Assembly (NCBI GenBank): GCA_902774325.1
Contig: CACYIC010000010.1
Coordinates: forward strand, 1 to 36,275
Source of the DNA: an uncultured Ruminococcus sp.
GTDB taxonomy: Bacteria; Bacillota; Clostridia; Oscillospirales; Acutalibacteraceae
Length of the DNA: 36,275 nucleotides
Direction of reading: 5' to 3'
This document shows, piece after piece, positions 15,600-25,161 of the stretch. Below the pieces are notes generated by a model, which had not been told where the DNA came from, made no database searches, and worked only from the letters and a program-made list of their open reading frames with translations. The position numbers and the translations under genes were made by a program. The first letter of the stretch is position 1. Each line of letters begins with the position of its first letter.

Positions 15600-17419
15600 T
15601 TCTTGCGGAACGCCTGCTTCATTCTCTGTTCCTTGGAAAGGATCCTCTTGCGCATGCGGATGCTCTGAGGCGTGACCTCGACAAGCTCGTCGTCCGCGAT
15701 AAACTCAAGGCACTGCTCGAGCGACATGATCGTAGGCGGGGTGAGCTTGAGCGCGTCGTCCGAGCCGCTCGCGCGGGTGTTTGTGATATGCTTTTTCTTG
15801 CAGACATTTACGGTGATGTCCTCCGACTTGGGACTCGCGCCGACGATCATTCCCTCGTAAACGGGAACGCCCGCGCCGATAAAGAGTCTGCCGCGCTCCT
15901 GAGCCGCGTACAGACCGTAGGTTACGGTGTCGCCCGTTTCAAAGGCTATGAGCGAGCCCTGATGACGGGTGACGATCTCGCCCTTCCACGGCTCGTAGCC
16001 GTCAAAAACGTGATTCATTATTCCGTTGCCGTTCGTATCCGTCAGGAACTCGGGACGGTAGCCCATGAGTCCTCTGGCGGGGATCTTGAATTCGATATGG
16101 GTCACTCCGCCGTCGCGGGTTCCCATGTTTACAAGCTCAGCCTTTCGCGAGCCGAGCTTCTCCATTACGGCGCCGACGTAAGAATCCGGCACCTCCACAA
16201 TGAGGTATTCTATAGGCTCGCAGAGCTTTCCGTCAATGGTCTTTGTGATAACCTCGGGGCGCGAGACCTGAAACTCAAAGTTCTGGCGGCGCATTGTTTC
16301 GATCAGGATGGAAAGGTGCAGCTCGCCTCTGCCCGATACCTTGAAGGTGTCTGCGCTGTCTGTTTCCTCAACGCGCAGAGCGATATTGGTCTCGATCTCC
16401 TTAAAAAGCCTGTCGCGCAGGTTCCTGGAGGTGACATACTTGCCCTCCTTGCCCGCGAACGGAGAATTGTTCACGATAAAATTCATCGTGACCGTAGGCT
16501 CGTCTATCTTTACAAAGGGCAGCGGCTCCACGCAGTCGACCGAGCAAAGCGTCTCGCCGATATTTATCTCGCTTATCCCGCTGATGCAGACGAGGTCGCC
16601 GAGACGGGCTTCCTCGCATTCAATGCGCTTCAGACCCTCAAACTGATAGAGCTTGCCGATCTTGACGTTTTTCGTGGTGCCGTCCGTATGACAGAGCGTT
16701 ACGGTCTGACCGCTTTTGACCGAGCCGCGCTCGACTCTTCCTACTCCGATCCTGCCGACGAAGTTGTCCGCGTCGATATTTGAAACAAGGATCTGCAGAC
16801 CTCCGTCGAGGTCGCCCTCCGGAGCGGGTATCTCGTTGACTATCGCCTCAAAAAGCGGCTTCATGTCCTTAGCCATATCGTTGTAGTCCTCGCCCGCGTA
16901 GCCGTCGCGCGCGGAAGCGTAGATAACGGGAAACTCAAGCTGATCCTCGTCGGCGCCGAGCTCGATAAAGAGATCGAGCACCTCGTCGACTACCTCCTCG
17001 GGACGCGCTCCGGGACGATCGATCTTGTTGAGTACGACCAGCGGCTTTTTGCCCAGCCCGAGAGCCTTTTTGAGCACAAAGCGGGTCTGTGGCATACAGC
17101 CCTCAAAGGCGTCGACAAGCAGCACGACGCCGTCTACCATCTGCAAAATGCGCTCAACCTCTCCGCCGAAATCGGCGTGACCGGGGGTATCCACGATATT
17201 TATCTTGATGCCGTTATACATCACGGCGGTCGGCTTGGACAAAATCGTTATGCCGCGCTCGCGCTCCAGGTCATTTGAATCCATCACACGCTCCGCGACA
17301 TTTTCGTTCTCACGGAACACACCGCTCTGACGCAGAAGCTGGTCAACAAGCGTGGTCTTGCCGTGGTCAACATGAGCGATGATCGCTATATTTCTTAAAT
17401 CTTCTCTCAAACTCATCAA
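15596..17419 (-). CDS. typA: Translational GTPase TypA/BipA
   Basis: Ribosome-binding GTPase of the EF-G family that helps 50S assembly and stress or cold growth. 607 residues, standard length. G1 is AHVDHGKTT, switch [17 protein letters not shown]4 NKIDRPGA; then a beta-barrel domain II (about 205-290), two EF-G-like domains, and the TypA-specific C-terminal domain with the G-E-I-V-x-R-H-Q-G-S stretch near 480-490 and a basic end. It has its own promoter and lacks a terminator before the exonuclease gene. The start ATG is preceded by a GGAG site about 11 bases away; the second codon is also ATG and is better placed for neither. Confidence 0.98.
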   Translation of the reverse strand: MMSLREDLRNIAIIAHVDHGKTTLVDQLLRQSGVFRENENVAERVMDSNDLERERGITILSKPTAVMYNGIKINIVDTPGHADFGGEVERILQMVDGVVLLVDAFEGCMPQTRFVLKKALGLGKKPLVVLNKIDRPGARPEEVVDEVLDLFIELGADEDQLEFPVIYASARDGYAGEDYNDMAKDMKPLFEAIVNEIPAPEGDLDGGLQILVSNIDADNFVGRIGVGRVERGSVKSGQTVTLCHTDGTTKNVKIGKLYQFEGLKRIECEEARLGDLVCISGISEINIGETLCSVDCVEPLPFVKIDEPTVTMNFIVNNSPFAGKEGKYVTSRNLRDRLFKEIETNIALRVEETDSADTFKVSGRGELHLSILIETMRRQNFEFQVSRPEVITKTIDGKLCEPIEYLIVEVPDSYVGAVMEKLGSRKAELVNMGTRDGGVTHIEFKIPARGLMGYRPEFLTDTNGNGIMNHVFDGYEPWKGEIVTRHQGSLIAFETGDTVTYGLYAAQERGRLFIGAGVPVYEGMIVGASPKSEDITVNVCKKKHITNTRASGSDDALKLTPPTIMSLEQCLEFIADDELVEVTPQSIRMRKRILSKEQRMKQAFRKK

Positions 17420-17452
17420 TAACGCTCCATAAAATCAAATTTTTACTATTAA

Positions 17453-17481
17453 ATTATAGCACCATGGAAAGTCAATTTCAA
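17453..17481 (-). promoter_or_regulatory. Sigma-A promoter of typA
   Basis: TTGAAA (17481-17476), 17 bases, extended TGC-TATAAT (-10 at 17458-17453) on the minus strand, about 34 bases before the typA start. Confidence 0.8.
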
Positions 17482-17619
17482 TTTGTAAATTACATCACCT
17501 TTTGCCCTAATGCGGAAATAATTTTGCTAAATTTTCCTATAATATTTTCCGGCAAAACGCCGAAAAGCAACAAAAAACAAGTAAAAACTACATTTTGTGT
17601 TATTTTTACAATTTTCTTC

Positions 17620-17648
17620 TTTACAATAACTAAGGATTGTTATATAAT
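17620..17648 (+). promoter_or_regulatory. Sigma-A promoter of the acn-icd-rex-comEC series
   Basis: TTTACA (17620-17625), 17 bases, TATAAT (17643-17648), then a 53-base leader before the aconitase start. A TTGTTA half-site (17638-17643) like one arm of a clostridial Rex operator abuts the -10, but the second arm is not conserved. The rest of the 17420-17700 intergenic region is AT-rich and holds only the two divergent promoters. Confidence 0.8.
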
Positions 17649-17701
17649 ATATGTTAGTGTTCTGTTATCTATTGGAACAAATAAAAAACGGAGGTACTTT
17701 T

Positions 17702-19633
17702 ATGGGCTATACTATCGCACAAAAAATTATCAAAGAGCACCTTGTCAGCGGAGAGATGACCGTTGGCAGCGACATCGGTCTGAAAATCGACCAGACGCTC
17801 ACTCAGGACGCCACAGGCACCATGGCTTATATCGAATATGAGGCTATGGGCATTCCCAGAGTCAAAACCGAAAAGAGCGTAGCCTACATCGACCACAACA
17901 CCCTGCAAACCGGCTTTGAAAACGCGGACGACCACAGATTCATTCAATCAGTCTGCAAAAAGCACGGCATCTACTTCTCACGCCCCGGCAACGGGATCTG
18001 CCACCAGGTACATCTTGAGCGCTTCGGCAAGCCCGGCAAGACCCTGATCGGCTCGGACAGCCATACACCCACCGGCGGCGGAATCGGTATGCTCGCGATC
18101 GGCGCGGGCGGTCTCGACGTAGCCGTAGCAATGGGCGGCGGCGCCTACTACATAACCATGCCCAAGATGGTTAGGGTAAACCTCACCGGCAAGCTCTCTC
18201 CCTGGGTATCGGCTAAGGATATCATTCTCGCCGTGCTCAGAGTAATGAGCGTCAAGGGCGGCGTCGGCAAGATCGTAGAGTACGGCGGCGAGGGCGTAAA
18301 GACTCTCACCGTTCCCGAGAGGGCGACGATAACAAATATGGGCGCGGAGCTCGGAGCTACCACCTCGGTATTCCCCTCCGACGAGACCACCAGAGCGTTC
18401 CTTAAGGCTCAGGGCAGAGAGGAGGATTACCGCGAGCTCAGCGCGGACGCCGACGCGGTTTACGACGAGGTCATCGAGATCGATCTCAGCGAGCTCGAGC
18501 CTCTTGCGGCTTGCCCCCATTCTCCCGACAACATCAAAACCATCAAAGAGCTTGAAGGCAAGACGGTGGATCAGGTCTGCATCGGCTCCTGCACCAACTC
18601 GAGCTATCTCGATATGATGCGCGTCGCTCACATCCTCAAGGGCAAGAAGGTCGCGGACAACGTTTCTCTGGCTATCGCTCCCGGAAGCAAGCAGGTATTC
18701 AATATGCTGGCTCTCAACGGAGCTCTCGGCGATATGATCGCGGCGGGCGCGAGGATCCTCGAAAGCGCCTGCGGTCCCTGCATCGGAATGGGTCAGTCGC
18801 CCAACAGCAAGGGCGTTTCCCTGAGAACCTTCAACCGCAATTTTGAAGGCAGAAGCGGCACTGCGGACGGTCAGATATATCTCGTATCTCCCGAGACTGC
18901 CGCGGTTTCCGCCATCAACGGCGTATTCACCGATCCCCGCTGCCTCGGCGCGGCGGCAGAGATCGAAATGCCCGAGAAATTCCTTATAAACGACAATATG
19001 GTCATCGCTCCCGCTCCCGTTGAGGAGATGGACAAGGTCGAGATCCTTCGCGGTCCCAACATCAAGGAGTATCCCAAGACCAGCCCGCTCACCGACTCGA
19101 TCGAGGCTTCCTGCTCTCTCAAGGTCGGCGACAATATCACCACCGACCACATCATGCCCGCGGGCGCCAAGATCCTTCCCCTTCGCTCAAATATCCCGAA
19201 GATCTCGGAGCACTGCTTCACGGTCTGCGACAAGGAGTTCCCCGCCAGAGCAAAGCTGCTCGGCAAGAGCGTCATCGTCGGCGGCGAAAACTACGGTCAG
19301 GGCTCGTCGCGTGAGCACGCGGCTCTCGCTCCCCTCTACCTCGGCGTAAAGGCGGTCCTGGTCAAGAGCTTTGCCCGCATCCACAAGAGCAATCTCATCA
19401 ACGCGGGTATCCTGCCCCTCACCTTCAAGGACGCGGCAGACTACGATAAGATCAAGCTCGGCGATATGCTCGAGCTGCCGAGCGTCAAGGAAGAGATCGC
19501 CGCAGCCTCGGATATCACCGTGGTGAACAAGACTACAGGCGACAGCTTCAAGGCTGAATGCGAGCTTTCCGACAGAACAAGGGCGATCATCATCGCGGGC
19601 GGACTGCTTGACTATACAAAGGAGAACAGCTGA
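17702..19633 (+). CDS. acn: Aconitate hydratase (single-chain, IPMI-like type)
   Basis: Iron-sulfur enzyme that interconverts citrate and isocitrate. 643 residues from the ATG at 17702, which has GGAGG 8 bases before it; a longer reading to 17651 is rejected because it would begin next to the promoter -10. The [4Fe-4S] ligands are C297 (CIGSCTN) and C357/C360 (ACGPCIG). The swivel domain is fused at the C-terminus (from about 505, with [18 protein letters not shown] carrying the substrate-binding serine and arginine). The size is well below the 890 residues of AcnA and fits the shorter bacterial/archaeal aconitase related to isopropylmalate isomerase. The next gene, icd, makes citrate use rather than leucine synthesis the likely role. 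Confidence 0.93.
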   Translation: MGYTIAQKIIKEHLVSGEMTVGSDIGLKIDQTLTQDATGTMAYIEYEAMGIPRVKTEKSVAYIDHNTLQTGFENADDHRFIQSVCKKHGIYFSRPGNGICHQVHLERFGKPGKTLIGSDSHTPTGGGIGMLAIGAGGLDVAVAMGGGAYYITMPKMVRVNLTGKLSPWVSAKDIILAVLRVMSVKGGVGKIVEYGGEGVKTLTVPERATITNMGAELGATTSVFPSDETTRAFLKAQGREEDYRELSADADAVYDEVIEIDLSELEPLAACPHSPDNIKTIKELEGKTVDQVCIGSCTNSSYLDMMRVAHILKGKKVADNVSLAIAPGSKQVFNMLALNGALGDMIAAGARILESACGPCIGMGQSPNSKGVSLRTFNRNFEGRSGTADGQIYLVSPETAAVSAINGVFTDPRCLGAAAEIEMPEKFLINDNMVIAPAPVEEMDKVEILRGPNIKEYPKTSPLTDSIEASCSLKVGDNITTDHIMPAGAKILPLRSNIPKISEHCFTVCDKEFPARAKLLGKSVIVGGENYGQGSSREHAALAPLYLGVKAVLVKSFARIHKSNLINAGILPLTFKDAADYDKIKLGDMLELPSVKEEIAAASDITVVNKTTGDSFKAECELSDRTRAIIIAGGLLDYTKENS

Positions 19634-20841
19634 TGGAAAAAATCAAAATGATAACCCCTCTCGTCGAGATGGACGGCGACGAGATGACCAGGATTATATG
19701 GCAGAAGATCAAGGATATGCTCATCTGCCCCTACGTCGATCTCAAAACCGAGTATTACGATCTCGGACTTGAGCACAGAAACGAAACCGACGATCAGGTC
19801 ACGATCGATTCAGCGAACGCCACCAAAAAATACGGCGTAGCGGTAAAATGCGCGACGATCACTCCGAACGCCGCCAGAATGGACGAGTACAACCTCAAAA
19901 GCATGTGGAAATCGCCCAACGGAACCATCCGCGCGATCCTCGACGGAACGGTGTTCCGCAGCCCGATCCTCGTCAAGGGCATCGTTCCCTACATCCCGAC
20001 CTGGAAGAAGCCCATCTGCATCGCCCGTCACGCCTACGGAGATGTTTACAAGAACACCGAAATGCGCGTTGAGGCAGGCAGCAAGGCGGAGCTTTGCGTG
20101 ACCAAGCCCGACGGCACCGAGGAGCGCAGCACCATCTTTGACTTCACCACCGACGGCGTTATCCAGGGCATGCACAACATCGACAAGAGCATCTCCTCCT
20201 TCGCGAGAAGCTGCTTCAACTACGCCCTCGACCAAAAGCTCGACGTCTGGTTTGCCACAAAGGACACCATCAGCAAGGTCTACGACCACCGATTCAAGGA
20301 TATCTTCAGCGAAATCTTTGAGAACGAGTACAAGGACAAGTTCGAGGAGGCGGGCATCACCTACTTCTATACCCTCATAGACGACGCGGTTGCCCGCGTT
20401 ATCCGCAGCGAGGGCGGTTATATGTGGGCTTGCAAGAACTACGACGGCGACGTTATGAGCGACATGATCGCCACAGCCTTCGGCTCTCTCGCGATGATGA
20501 CGAGCGTGCTCGTTTCGCCCGACGGAACTTATGAGTTTGAAGCGGCTCACGGCACGGTTCAGCGCCATTATTACAAATACCTCAAGGGCGAGGAAACCTC
20601 CACGAACTCCGTGGCGACCCTCTTTGCCTGGACGGGCGCCCTCAGAAAAAGAGGCGAGCTCGACAAGCTGCCCGAGCTTATGAGCTTTGCGGACAAGCTT
20701 GAAGAAGCGACGATCAAAACGATCGAGGACGGGATCATGACAGGCGACCTCTATTTGATCTCTACTCTCGAAAACAAGAAAAAGGTCAACACCGAGGAAT
20801 TTTTGGAGGCTGTGAACGAGCGTCTTGCCGCCTCACTTTAA
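19633..20841 (+). CDS. icd: NADP-dependent isocitrate dehydrogenase (type II, eukaryote-like)
   Basis: Oxidative decarboxylation of isocitrate to 2-oxoglutarate with reduction of NADP. 402 residues, matching the homodimeric type II enzymes rather than the 415-residue E. coli type. It opens with the characteristic [15 protein letters not shown] stretch, has the substrate loop [16 protein letters not shown] (around 95-110), the metal aspartates in [11 protein letters not shown] (around 250), and [11 protein letters not shown] (around 305). The ATG shares one base with the acn stop (TGATG). With aconitase it makes the oxidative branch to 2-oxoglutarate, the usual route to glutamate in anaerobes lacking a full cycle. 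Citrate synthase is not in the window. Confidence 0.96.
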   Translation: MEKIKMITPLVEMDGDEMTRIIWQKIKDMLICPYVDLKTEYYDLGLEHRNETDDQVTIDSANATKKYGVAVKCATITPNAARMDEYNLKSMWKSPNGTIRAILDGTVFRSPILVKGIVPYIPTWKKPICIARHAYGDVYKNTEMRVEAGSKAELCVTKPDGTEERSTIFDFTTDGVIQGMHNIDKSISSFARSCFNYALDQKLDVWFATKDTISKVYDHRFKDIFSEIFENEYKDKFEEAGITYFYTLIDDAVARVIRSEGGYMWACKNYDGDVMSDMIATAFGSLAMMTSVLVSPDGTYEFEAAHGTVQRHYYKYLKGEETSTNSVATLFAWTGALRKRGELDKLPELMSFADKLEEATIKTIEDGIMTGDLYLISTLENKKKVNTEEFLEAVNERLAASL

Positions 20842-20866
20842 GCATTTGCAAAGGAGCAAGTGATTA

Positions 20867-21508
20867 ATGTCTAAAAGTGACAGTATTTCCATGTCGGTAA
20901 TCAGGCGTTTGCCGAGATACTACCGTTTTTTGTCCGAACTGAACGATCAGGGGGTCGACAAGATCTCCTCTACCAAGCTCGCGGAGATCATGAACGTCAC
21001 CGCTTCACAGGTAAGACAGGATCTGAACAACTTCGGAGGCTTCGGTCAGCAGGGCTACGGCTACAGCGTGGCGCAGCTCAGAGAGGAGATCGGAAAGATC
21101 CTGGGGCTTGACAAGAGCTTCAAGGCGATCCTTATAGGCGCGGGCAATTTCGGCTCCGCCGTTGTGAATTATCTGGACTTCAACCGCCTCGGCTTTGAGC
21201 TTGTCGCCTGCTTTGACTGCGACGAAAACAAGGTCGGAAAACGCCTCGGCGGTCTCACCATCAGGCACGACGACGAGCTTGACAGCTTTTTTGAGGAAAA
21301 CCACGTCGACGCGGCTTTCCTCTTTATCCCGCGCAGCGCGGTAGAAAATATCGTTGACAAGCTCTATTCGCTCGGGATCCGCAACTATTGGAATTTCAGC
21401 CACTACGATATCACCACCCGCTACCGCGACACCGTAGTGGAAAACGTCCACCTGAGCGATAACCTGATGACTCTCTGTTATCGCATGAACAATAATCCGA
21501 CAAACTGA
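20867..21508 (+). CDS. rex: Redox-sensing transcriptional repressor Rex
   Basis: Homodimeric repressor that leaves DNA when NADH/NAD+ rises. 213 residues: an N-terminal winged helix (about 1-80, with the T-A-S-Q-V-R-Q-D-L recognition helix at 45-53 and the F-G-G-F-G-Q-Q-G-Y-G-Y wing), then a Rossmann domain with GAGNFG at 91-96 and a domain-swapped C-terminal helix. It lies 25 bases after icd, so it is probably cotranscribed with genes of the branch whose NADPH/2-oxoglutarate output it may balance. Whether it regulates its own operon is inference. Confidence 0.97.
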   Translation: MSKSDSISMSVIRRLPRYYRFLSELNDQGVDKISSTKLAEIMNVTASQVRQDLNNFGGFGQQGYGYSVAQLREEIGKILGLDKSFKAILIGAGNFGSAVVNYLDFNRLGFELVACFDCDENKVGKRLGGLTIRHDDELDSFFEENHVDAAFLFIPRSAVENIVDKLYSLGIRNYWNFSHYDITTRYRDTVVENVHLSDNLMTLCYRMNNNPTN

Positions 21509-21525
21509 CTTTTTGGAGAATAATT

Positions 21526-23769
21526 ATGAAACGACCGATGGGAACTATAGGATTGCTTTTCCTTACCGTTCTTGCGGTCGTTTTCTTTTTCCCCTTCCCC
21601 GCTCTGATCATCTCCGCTATCGTGATAGCCGCGGGATTTCTGGTCGTCGGAACTGTTTTTCTAGTACGCAAGCGCCAAAAGGCGCTTTACGCGGTAGCGA
21701 CGGGCGCGGTCATCCTCGCCGCGCTTTTGAATATATTTCTTTATTGGAATTTTACCTACAAACCCATAGTTGATAATTATTCTGATAAAGAAATAAATGT
21801 GACCGGCTATGTAAACGACGAGATCAGCCTCAAGAATCGCCTGACCCTTGTTCCGATCCAAACCGAAACGGTAAACGGAGAAAACCGCCGCCTTAAAATC
21901 ACTCTGATCTTCACCGGAGAATGCCCACTTGAGGAATTTGACGAGATCAGCGCGGTGCTGACTCCGTCCGCAGACACTTCTCCTTACAGCAAAAGCAAGG
22001 GCGTCTTTCTGTCAGCCACTCAGGGAAAGAGCTTTCTTATCGAGAAAACCGGTGAAAAGCATTTCAGCGTCTTTGATCTGCCGATCAAGGCAAGGATCGC
22101 GCTGAAAGCGTCGCTCAGTCATATCATGGACAGGAACGGCGCGGCAATAAGCAAGGCGATCCTTTTCGGCGACAAAAACGGACTCAGCCGAAAGACGCAA
22201 AGAGACTTCAACAGGACGGGCACAAGCTTTCTTATCGTCGTTTCGGGTCTGCACCTTTCGGTCGCAATCGCGCTGTTCTCGTTCCTGCTCAAGCTCTTTC
22301 ACTCAATGAAGGCGACCTCGGTCGGCGCTGTAACAGCGATCTGGGCTTTTACAGCTGTCTCGGGCTTTACCCCCTCTGTGACAAGAGCCGCAATTACCGC
22401 AACTATATATTTTTTCGGAACGCTGATATTCAAAAACAGCGACGGGATAAACTCTCTCGGCATAGCCGCTTTGATTCTCGCCGTTCCGAATCCCTTTATT
22501 GTGGGAAATATCGGAACCTTGATGTCCTTTTCATCTGTTTTGGGGATCCTTCTCTGGGCAAAACCGATCGCCGATAATCTTGACCGCGTTCTGAGGATCG
22601 ACAGGATCGCCTCTGATAAAACAAAGGTGATAAAGCTCACTTACCCTCAAATGATGAGATACAGAAAACGGATCGTTTTGTTTAGGCGCGCCGCGCAGTT
22701 TTTCACTTCAAGCATCTCGGTCTCGGTTTCAGCCTCTCTTTGGATAGCTCCGATAACTATTCTCGCCTTCGGAAAGATCTCGCCGCTGGTCGTGATAGTC
22801 ACTCTGATAACCGAGCCTATCGCCGCAGTCCTTCTGGTTCTGGCGCTCCTTGCCTCCTTGCTCGGACTTATTCCCGCGCTGCAGATCATCACCGTACCGA
22901 TAGCGGCGGTCATTGAGTTCCTTTCGGGAACGATCATAAATGTCAACGCGTTCTTCGCGGCTCTGCCGATCTCCTACCTTAAAGCAGACAGGCTTTACTG
23001 GTATATATGGCTGGGAGTGACCGCCGCGCTTGTCATTGCGGGATATATCATTCGTAAAAAGGGCTTCTTCACCGCTGCGGCAATCACGCTCTCGGCGGTC
23101 GCCCTGGGACTCGGCTGGGCTGTTACAACGATCACCGATCCGACTGATACCGAGATCGTTCTGCGTCAAAGCGAGAACAAGCTCACCGCCTTCGTGACAA
23201 ACGACGATTACCTTTCAATAGTTTCACTCGGAGGAAAAGCGACCGAATGCGTTGATGTTATCGAAGAGCTGCATTATCGCGGAGACCGCGCCGACAATAT
23301 AATAATCCCCGATATCAGATACAATTCCACGTATCTTTACTCCGTAAAGGACGAGCTTTCCGTGAAAAAAATTTATTACGGCACGGGCTGCGGCACGCAG
23401 CTCGACCTGCCCGGACTCCCCGACGGAGAGGCTCTGCCGAAAAACGGCGTCTATTCAATAAGGCTCAGCGACAAAAGCGCCGATACGCTTATCATCAATG
23501 ACGGAGTATGCTGTCAGCTCATCAGCTTCAACGGCAAGACCGCGCTGTTTGTTCCGCGCAACGCCGATTTGAAAAAGCTTGACAAGAGATATCTGGAGCC
23601 GGATTATTCAATAATTGAAAGCGTTCCCAAAAATATCGACCTGCTCCGCAGCAAAACAATAGTATACACCGGAGCGCAGGGAAAAAGATTTATGAACAAC
23701 CGAAAAATTCTTTCAAAAGTCTGCGGCGAGCTGATTTTGCTTAAAGGCGAAACATATACGATAAAATAG
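21526..23769 (+). CDS. comEC: ComEC/Rec2-like membrane protein with degenerate C-terminal domain
   Basis: Channel protein of DNA uptake, which carries single-stranded DNA across the cell membrane. 747 residues: two or three helices (about 5-75), an OB-like outside domain (about 80-175), and the Competence domain (about 195-480) with LFGDK at 213-217, the SGLHL signature at 240-244 and many membrane helices, up to about 540. The remaining 200 residues occupy the place of the metallo-beta-lactamase domain but lack the H-x-H-x-D-H motif and other metal histidines. So the nuclease-like site is missing or degenerate. It follows rex by 17 bases; no other competence gene is nearby. Use in natural transformation is not shown by this sequence. 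Confidence 0.85.
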   Translation: MKRPMGTIGLLFLTVLAVVFFFPFPALIISAIVIAAGFLVVGTVFLVRKRQKALYAVATGAVILAALLNIFLYWNFTYKPIVDNYSDKEINVTGYVNDEISLKNRLTLVPIQTETVNGENRRLKITLIFTGECPLEEFDEISAVLTPSADTSPYSKSKGVFLSATQGKSFLIEKTGEKHFSVFDLPIKARIALKASLSHIMDRNGAAISKAILFGDKNGLSRKTQRDFNRTGTSFLIVVSGLHLSVAIALFSFLLKLFHSMKATSVGAVTAIWAFTAVSGFTPSVTRAAITATIYFFGTLIFKNSDGINSLGIAALILAVPNPFIVGNIGTLMSFSSVLGILLWAKPIADNLDRVLRIDRIASDKTKVIKLTYPQMMRYRKRIVLFRRAAQFFTSSISVSVSASLWIAPITILAFGKISPLVVIVTLITEPIAAVLLVLALLASLLGLIPALQIITVPIAAVIEFLSGTIINVNAFFAALPISYLKADRLYWYIWLGVTAALVIAGYIIRKKGFFTAAAITLSAVALGLGWAVTTITDPTDTEIVLRQSENKLTAFVTNDDYLSIVSLGGKATECVDVIEELHYRGDRADNIIIPDIRYNSTYLYSVKDELSVKKIYYGTGCGTQLDLPGLPDGEALPKNGVYSIRLSDKSADTLIINDGVCCQLISFNGKTALFVPRNADLKKLDKRYLEPDYSIIESVPKNIDLLRSKTIVYTGAQGKRFMNNRKILSKVCGELILLKGETYTIK

Positions 23770-23791
23770 AGTGCTCTATATAAAAATAAGA

Positions 23792-23831
23792 AGGGTTGAC
23801 TCTCCGCCCGCCCGGGCATTGAGTCAACCCT
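23792..23831. terminator. Hairpin between convergent comEC and dockerin genes
   Basis: AGGGTTGACTC (23792-23802) and GAGTCAACCCT (23821-23831) are perfect 11-base arms with a GC-rich 18-base loop. The minus-strand reading is followed by TCTTATTTTTATATAG and so suits termination of the dockerin transcript; the plus-strand tail is poor in T. Confidence 0.75.
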
Positions 23832-23852
23832 CTAATCACGTTACATTATAAA

Positions 23853-24605
23853 TCAGGACAGATAATCAAGACCGGCTATGCTTTTCTGCAATGCCGTAAC
23901 GTCGTCGACGTCTATTTGCCTGTCACGGTTCATATCATAAATCCCCTTGAATGTATACCACTTTCCTCTGTCAAAATCAATCGCAATGGAAATCCATACA
24001 TCACCTGGATTTTTCTTTACTATTTTTGCCAACACCTTTTGAATCAAAGTCGCGTCCCTGATATCAATCACGTTGTCATGTGTAACGTCGCCTATATATC
24101 TTCCGTATTTCGTACAACTCAGCGCGTCATCAATATCCGCGAATTTTTCTTTAATATAAGCTTTGTCTATGGAATAAAAAACCTCTTCCTCCAAATCATA
24201 TATACCGCATTCATACCAAAACGGAGCGCACGTATCACCTACGCCAATCAATCTGCCGTAAAATATTCCCTGATTGTCCCAAGAGTCTGCCCGATAAGAT
24301 CTGCATGAAAAGAAAAGCCAATCCATTTCTCCGTTCTCATTGTAGTGATAATATTTTTCATCCAAGAAACAGCATAAATATATATAATCCTCCACATCAA
24401 GAACCCGGTTATTATTCTCCTCATAAAGTGTGCGCTCTCTGGTAAGAACACTCTCATTGACATACTGCGGGTACATTTTATATCCTCTGGGAACGGATTC
24501 CATATCTTCACCGGCTGCCTCGACCGCCGAATTCGCGTGTGTGGGAAAGACGCAAACGCCCGCCAAAACTATCATCGATAAAACAGCAGATATTATTTTT
24601 TTCAT
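23853..24605 (-). CDS. Secreted dockerin-containing protein, N-terminal domain unknown
   Basis: A 250-residue exported protein. Signal peptide: MKKIISAVLSMIVLAGVCVF and a likely cleavage near ANS-AVEA (about residue 24-28). The middle part (about 30-165) is rich in Tyr, Asp, Glu and Cys and I do not recognise it. The C-terminus (about 170-250) holds two type I dockerin repeats: G-D-V-T-H-D-N-V-I-D-I-R-D-A-T-L-I-Q-K and Y-D-M-N-R-D-R-Q-I-D-V-D-D-V-T-A-L-Q-K, with the Asp/Asn Ca2+ ligands. Such repeats plug into cohesins on scaffoldins or the cell surface. No glycoside hydrolase or carbohydrate-binding motif is seen. GGAG 10 bases before the ATG fixes the start. The gene is visibly richer in AT than its neighbours, which hints at acquisition. 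Confidence 0.8.
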   Translation of the reverse strand: MKKIISAVLSMIVLAGVCVFPTHANSAVEAAGEDMESVPRGYKMYPQYVNESVLTRERTLYEENNNRVLDVEDYIYLCCFLDEKYYHYNENGEMDWLFFSCRSYRADSWDNQGIFYGRLIGVGDTCAPFWYECGIYDLEEEVFYSIDKAYIKEKFADIDDALSCTKYGRYIGDVTHDNVIDIRDATLIQKVLAKIVKKNPGDVWISIAIDFDRGKWYTFKGIYDMNRDRQIDVDDVTALQKSIAGLDYLS

Positions 24606-24627
24606 AATAATACTCCTTTCTGTTGAT

Positions 24628-24847
24628 TCAAGGATTTGTCGGTAAGGGATCCTGTATAGACACAGCATAACCATGACTTATTGACGGCAGGTTGTTATTG
24701 ACTCTGTTATAGATTATTTCATAATAACCGCTCACACTTGCCTCAAATGATTTTTTTACTCTGACTTTTTTCAAATAAAACACATCCTTTCCAAATCGCA
24801 ATATTGTCTAAATAGGTATTACGCGGCATATTTGATAAGCTCCACAT
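24628..24847 (-). pseudogene. Two overlapping short reading frames, possibly one frameshifted small gene
   Basis: Upstream of the dockerin gene an ATG at 24847, preceded by AAGGTGG, opens a 34-residue frame that stops at 24743. A second frame, open back to about 24800 and ending at 24628, overlaps it and can be read from a TTG at 24774 for 48 residues. The protein-like character passes from one to the other near the GGAAAGGATG stretch (about 24784): Tyr/Asn/Lys-rich text continues smoothly if one base is gained or lost. It could be a broken small gene, a leader peptide pair, or chance. No family is recognised. Confidence 0.22.
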
Positions 24848-24849
24848 GA

Positions 24850-25109
24850 CTAAATCACCACCTTAAGAAATGTTATAATAAATAGATTGTCATATCATAT
24901 TAACCAGTAGTTTACTATTGTTATTATATCATTTTGTACTTATTTAGTATACAAATATTTAACATTTTTTTAATTTTCTACATCTGAGAGCAATTCGACA
25001 TATTTTTATTCTTGTAATTGTTAAATATAAATAAAATTTCATATACAATGTTATAAATTTTTCTGATATAGAATTTTGTCATAGACCCGGTCAATTTTTC
25101 CATGCAACG
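24850..25109. other. AT-rich intergenic region without recognised gene
   Basis: About 260 bases very rich in A and T between the dockerin gene leader and the terminator of the five-gene operon. Several TATAAT-like words occur by chance. I see no convincing promoter pair, RNA gene, or repeat. The base composition differs sharply from the surrounding genes. Confidence 0.6.
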
Positions 25110-25157
25110 AAAAAGGGCGCAGCTCCGTATACTCGCTTATGAGTACGGAGCCCGCCC
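25110..25157 (-). terminator. Intrinsic terminator of the five-gene adenylation/MBOAT operon
   Basis: On the minus strand GGGCG and CTCCGTA-CTC (25157 downward) pair with GAG-TACGGAG and CGCCC (to 25115) with small bulges, followed by five U (25114-25110). It begins 4 bases after the stop of the SGNH gene. Confidence 0.88.
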
Positions 25158-25161
25158 ATTT

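Noticed and set aside
15788-16783. Open frame of 331 codons on the plus strand inside typA
   Set aside because: Antisense shadow of a strongly conserved gene; the residue mix is not protein-like and there is no start signal.
17638-17660. Full Rex operator upstream of aconitase
   Set aside because: Only one TTGTTA arm fits; the second arm needed for the inverted repeat is absent, so it is noted only as a half-site.
17978-19150. Long open frame (390 codons) on the minus strand inside aconitase
   Set aside because: It is the mirror of a real gene in a region with GC-rich third positions. It has no ribosome site and no recognisable motif, while the plus-strand aconitase has all its active-site residues.
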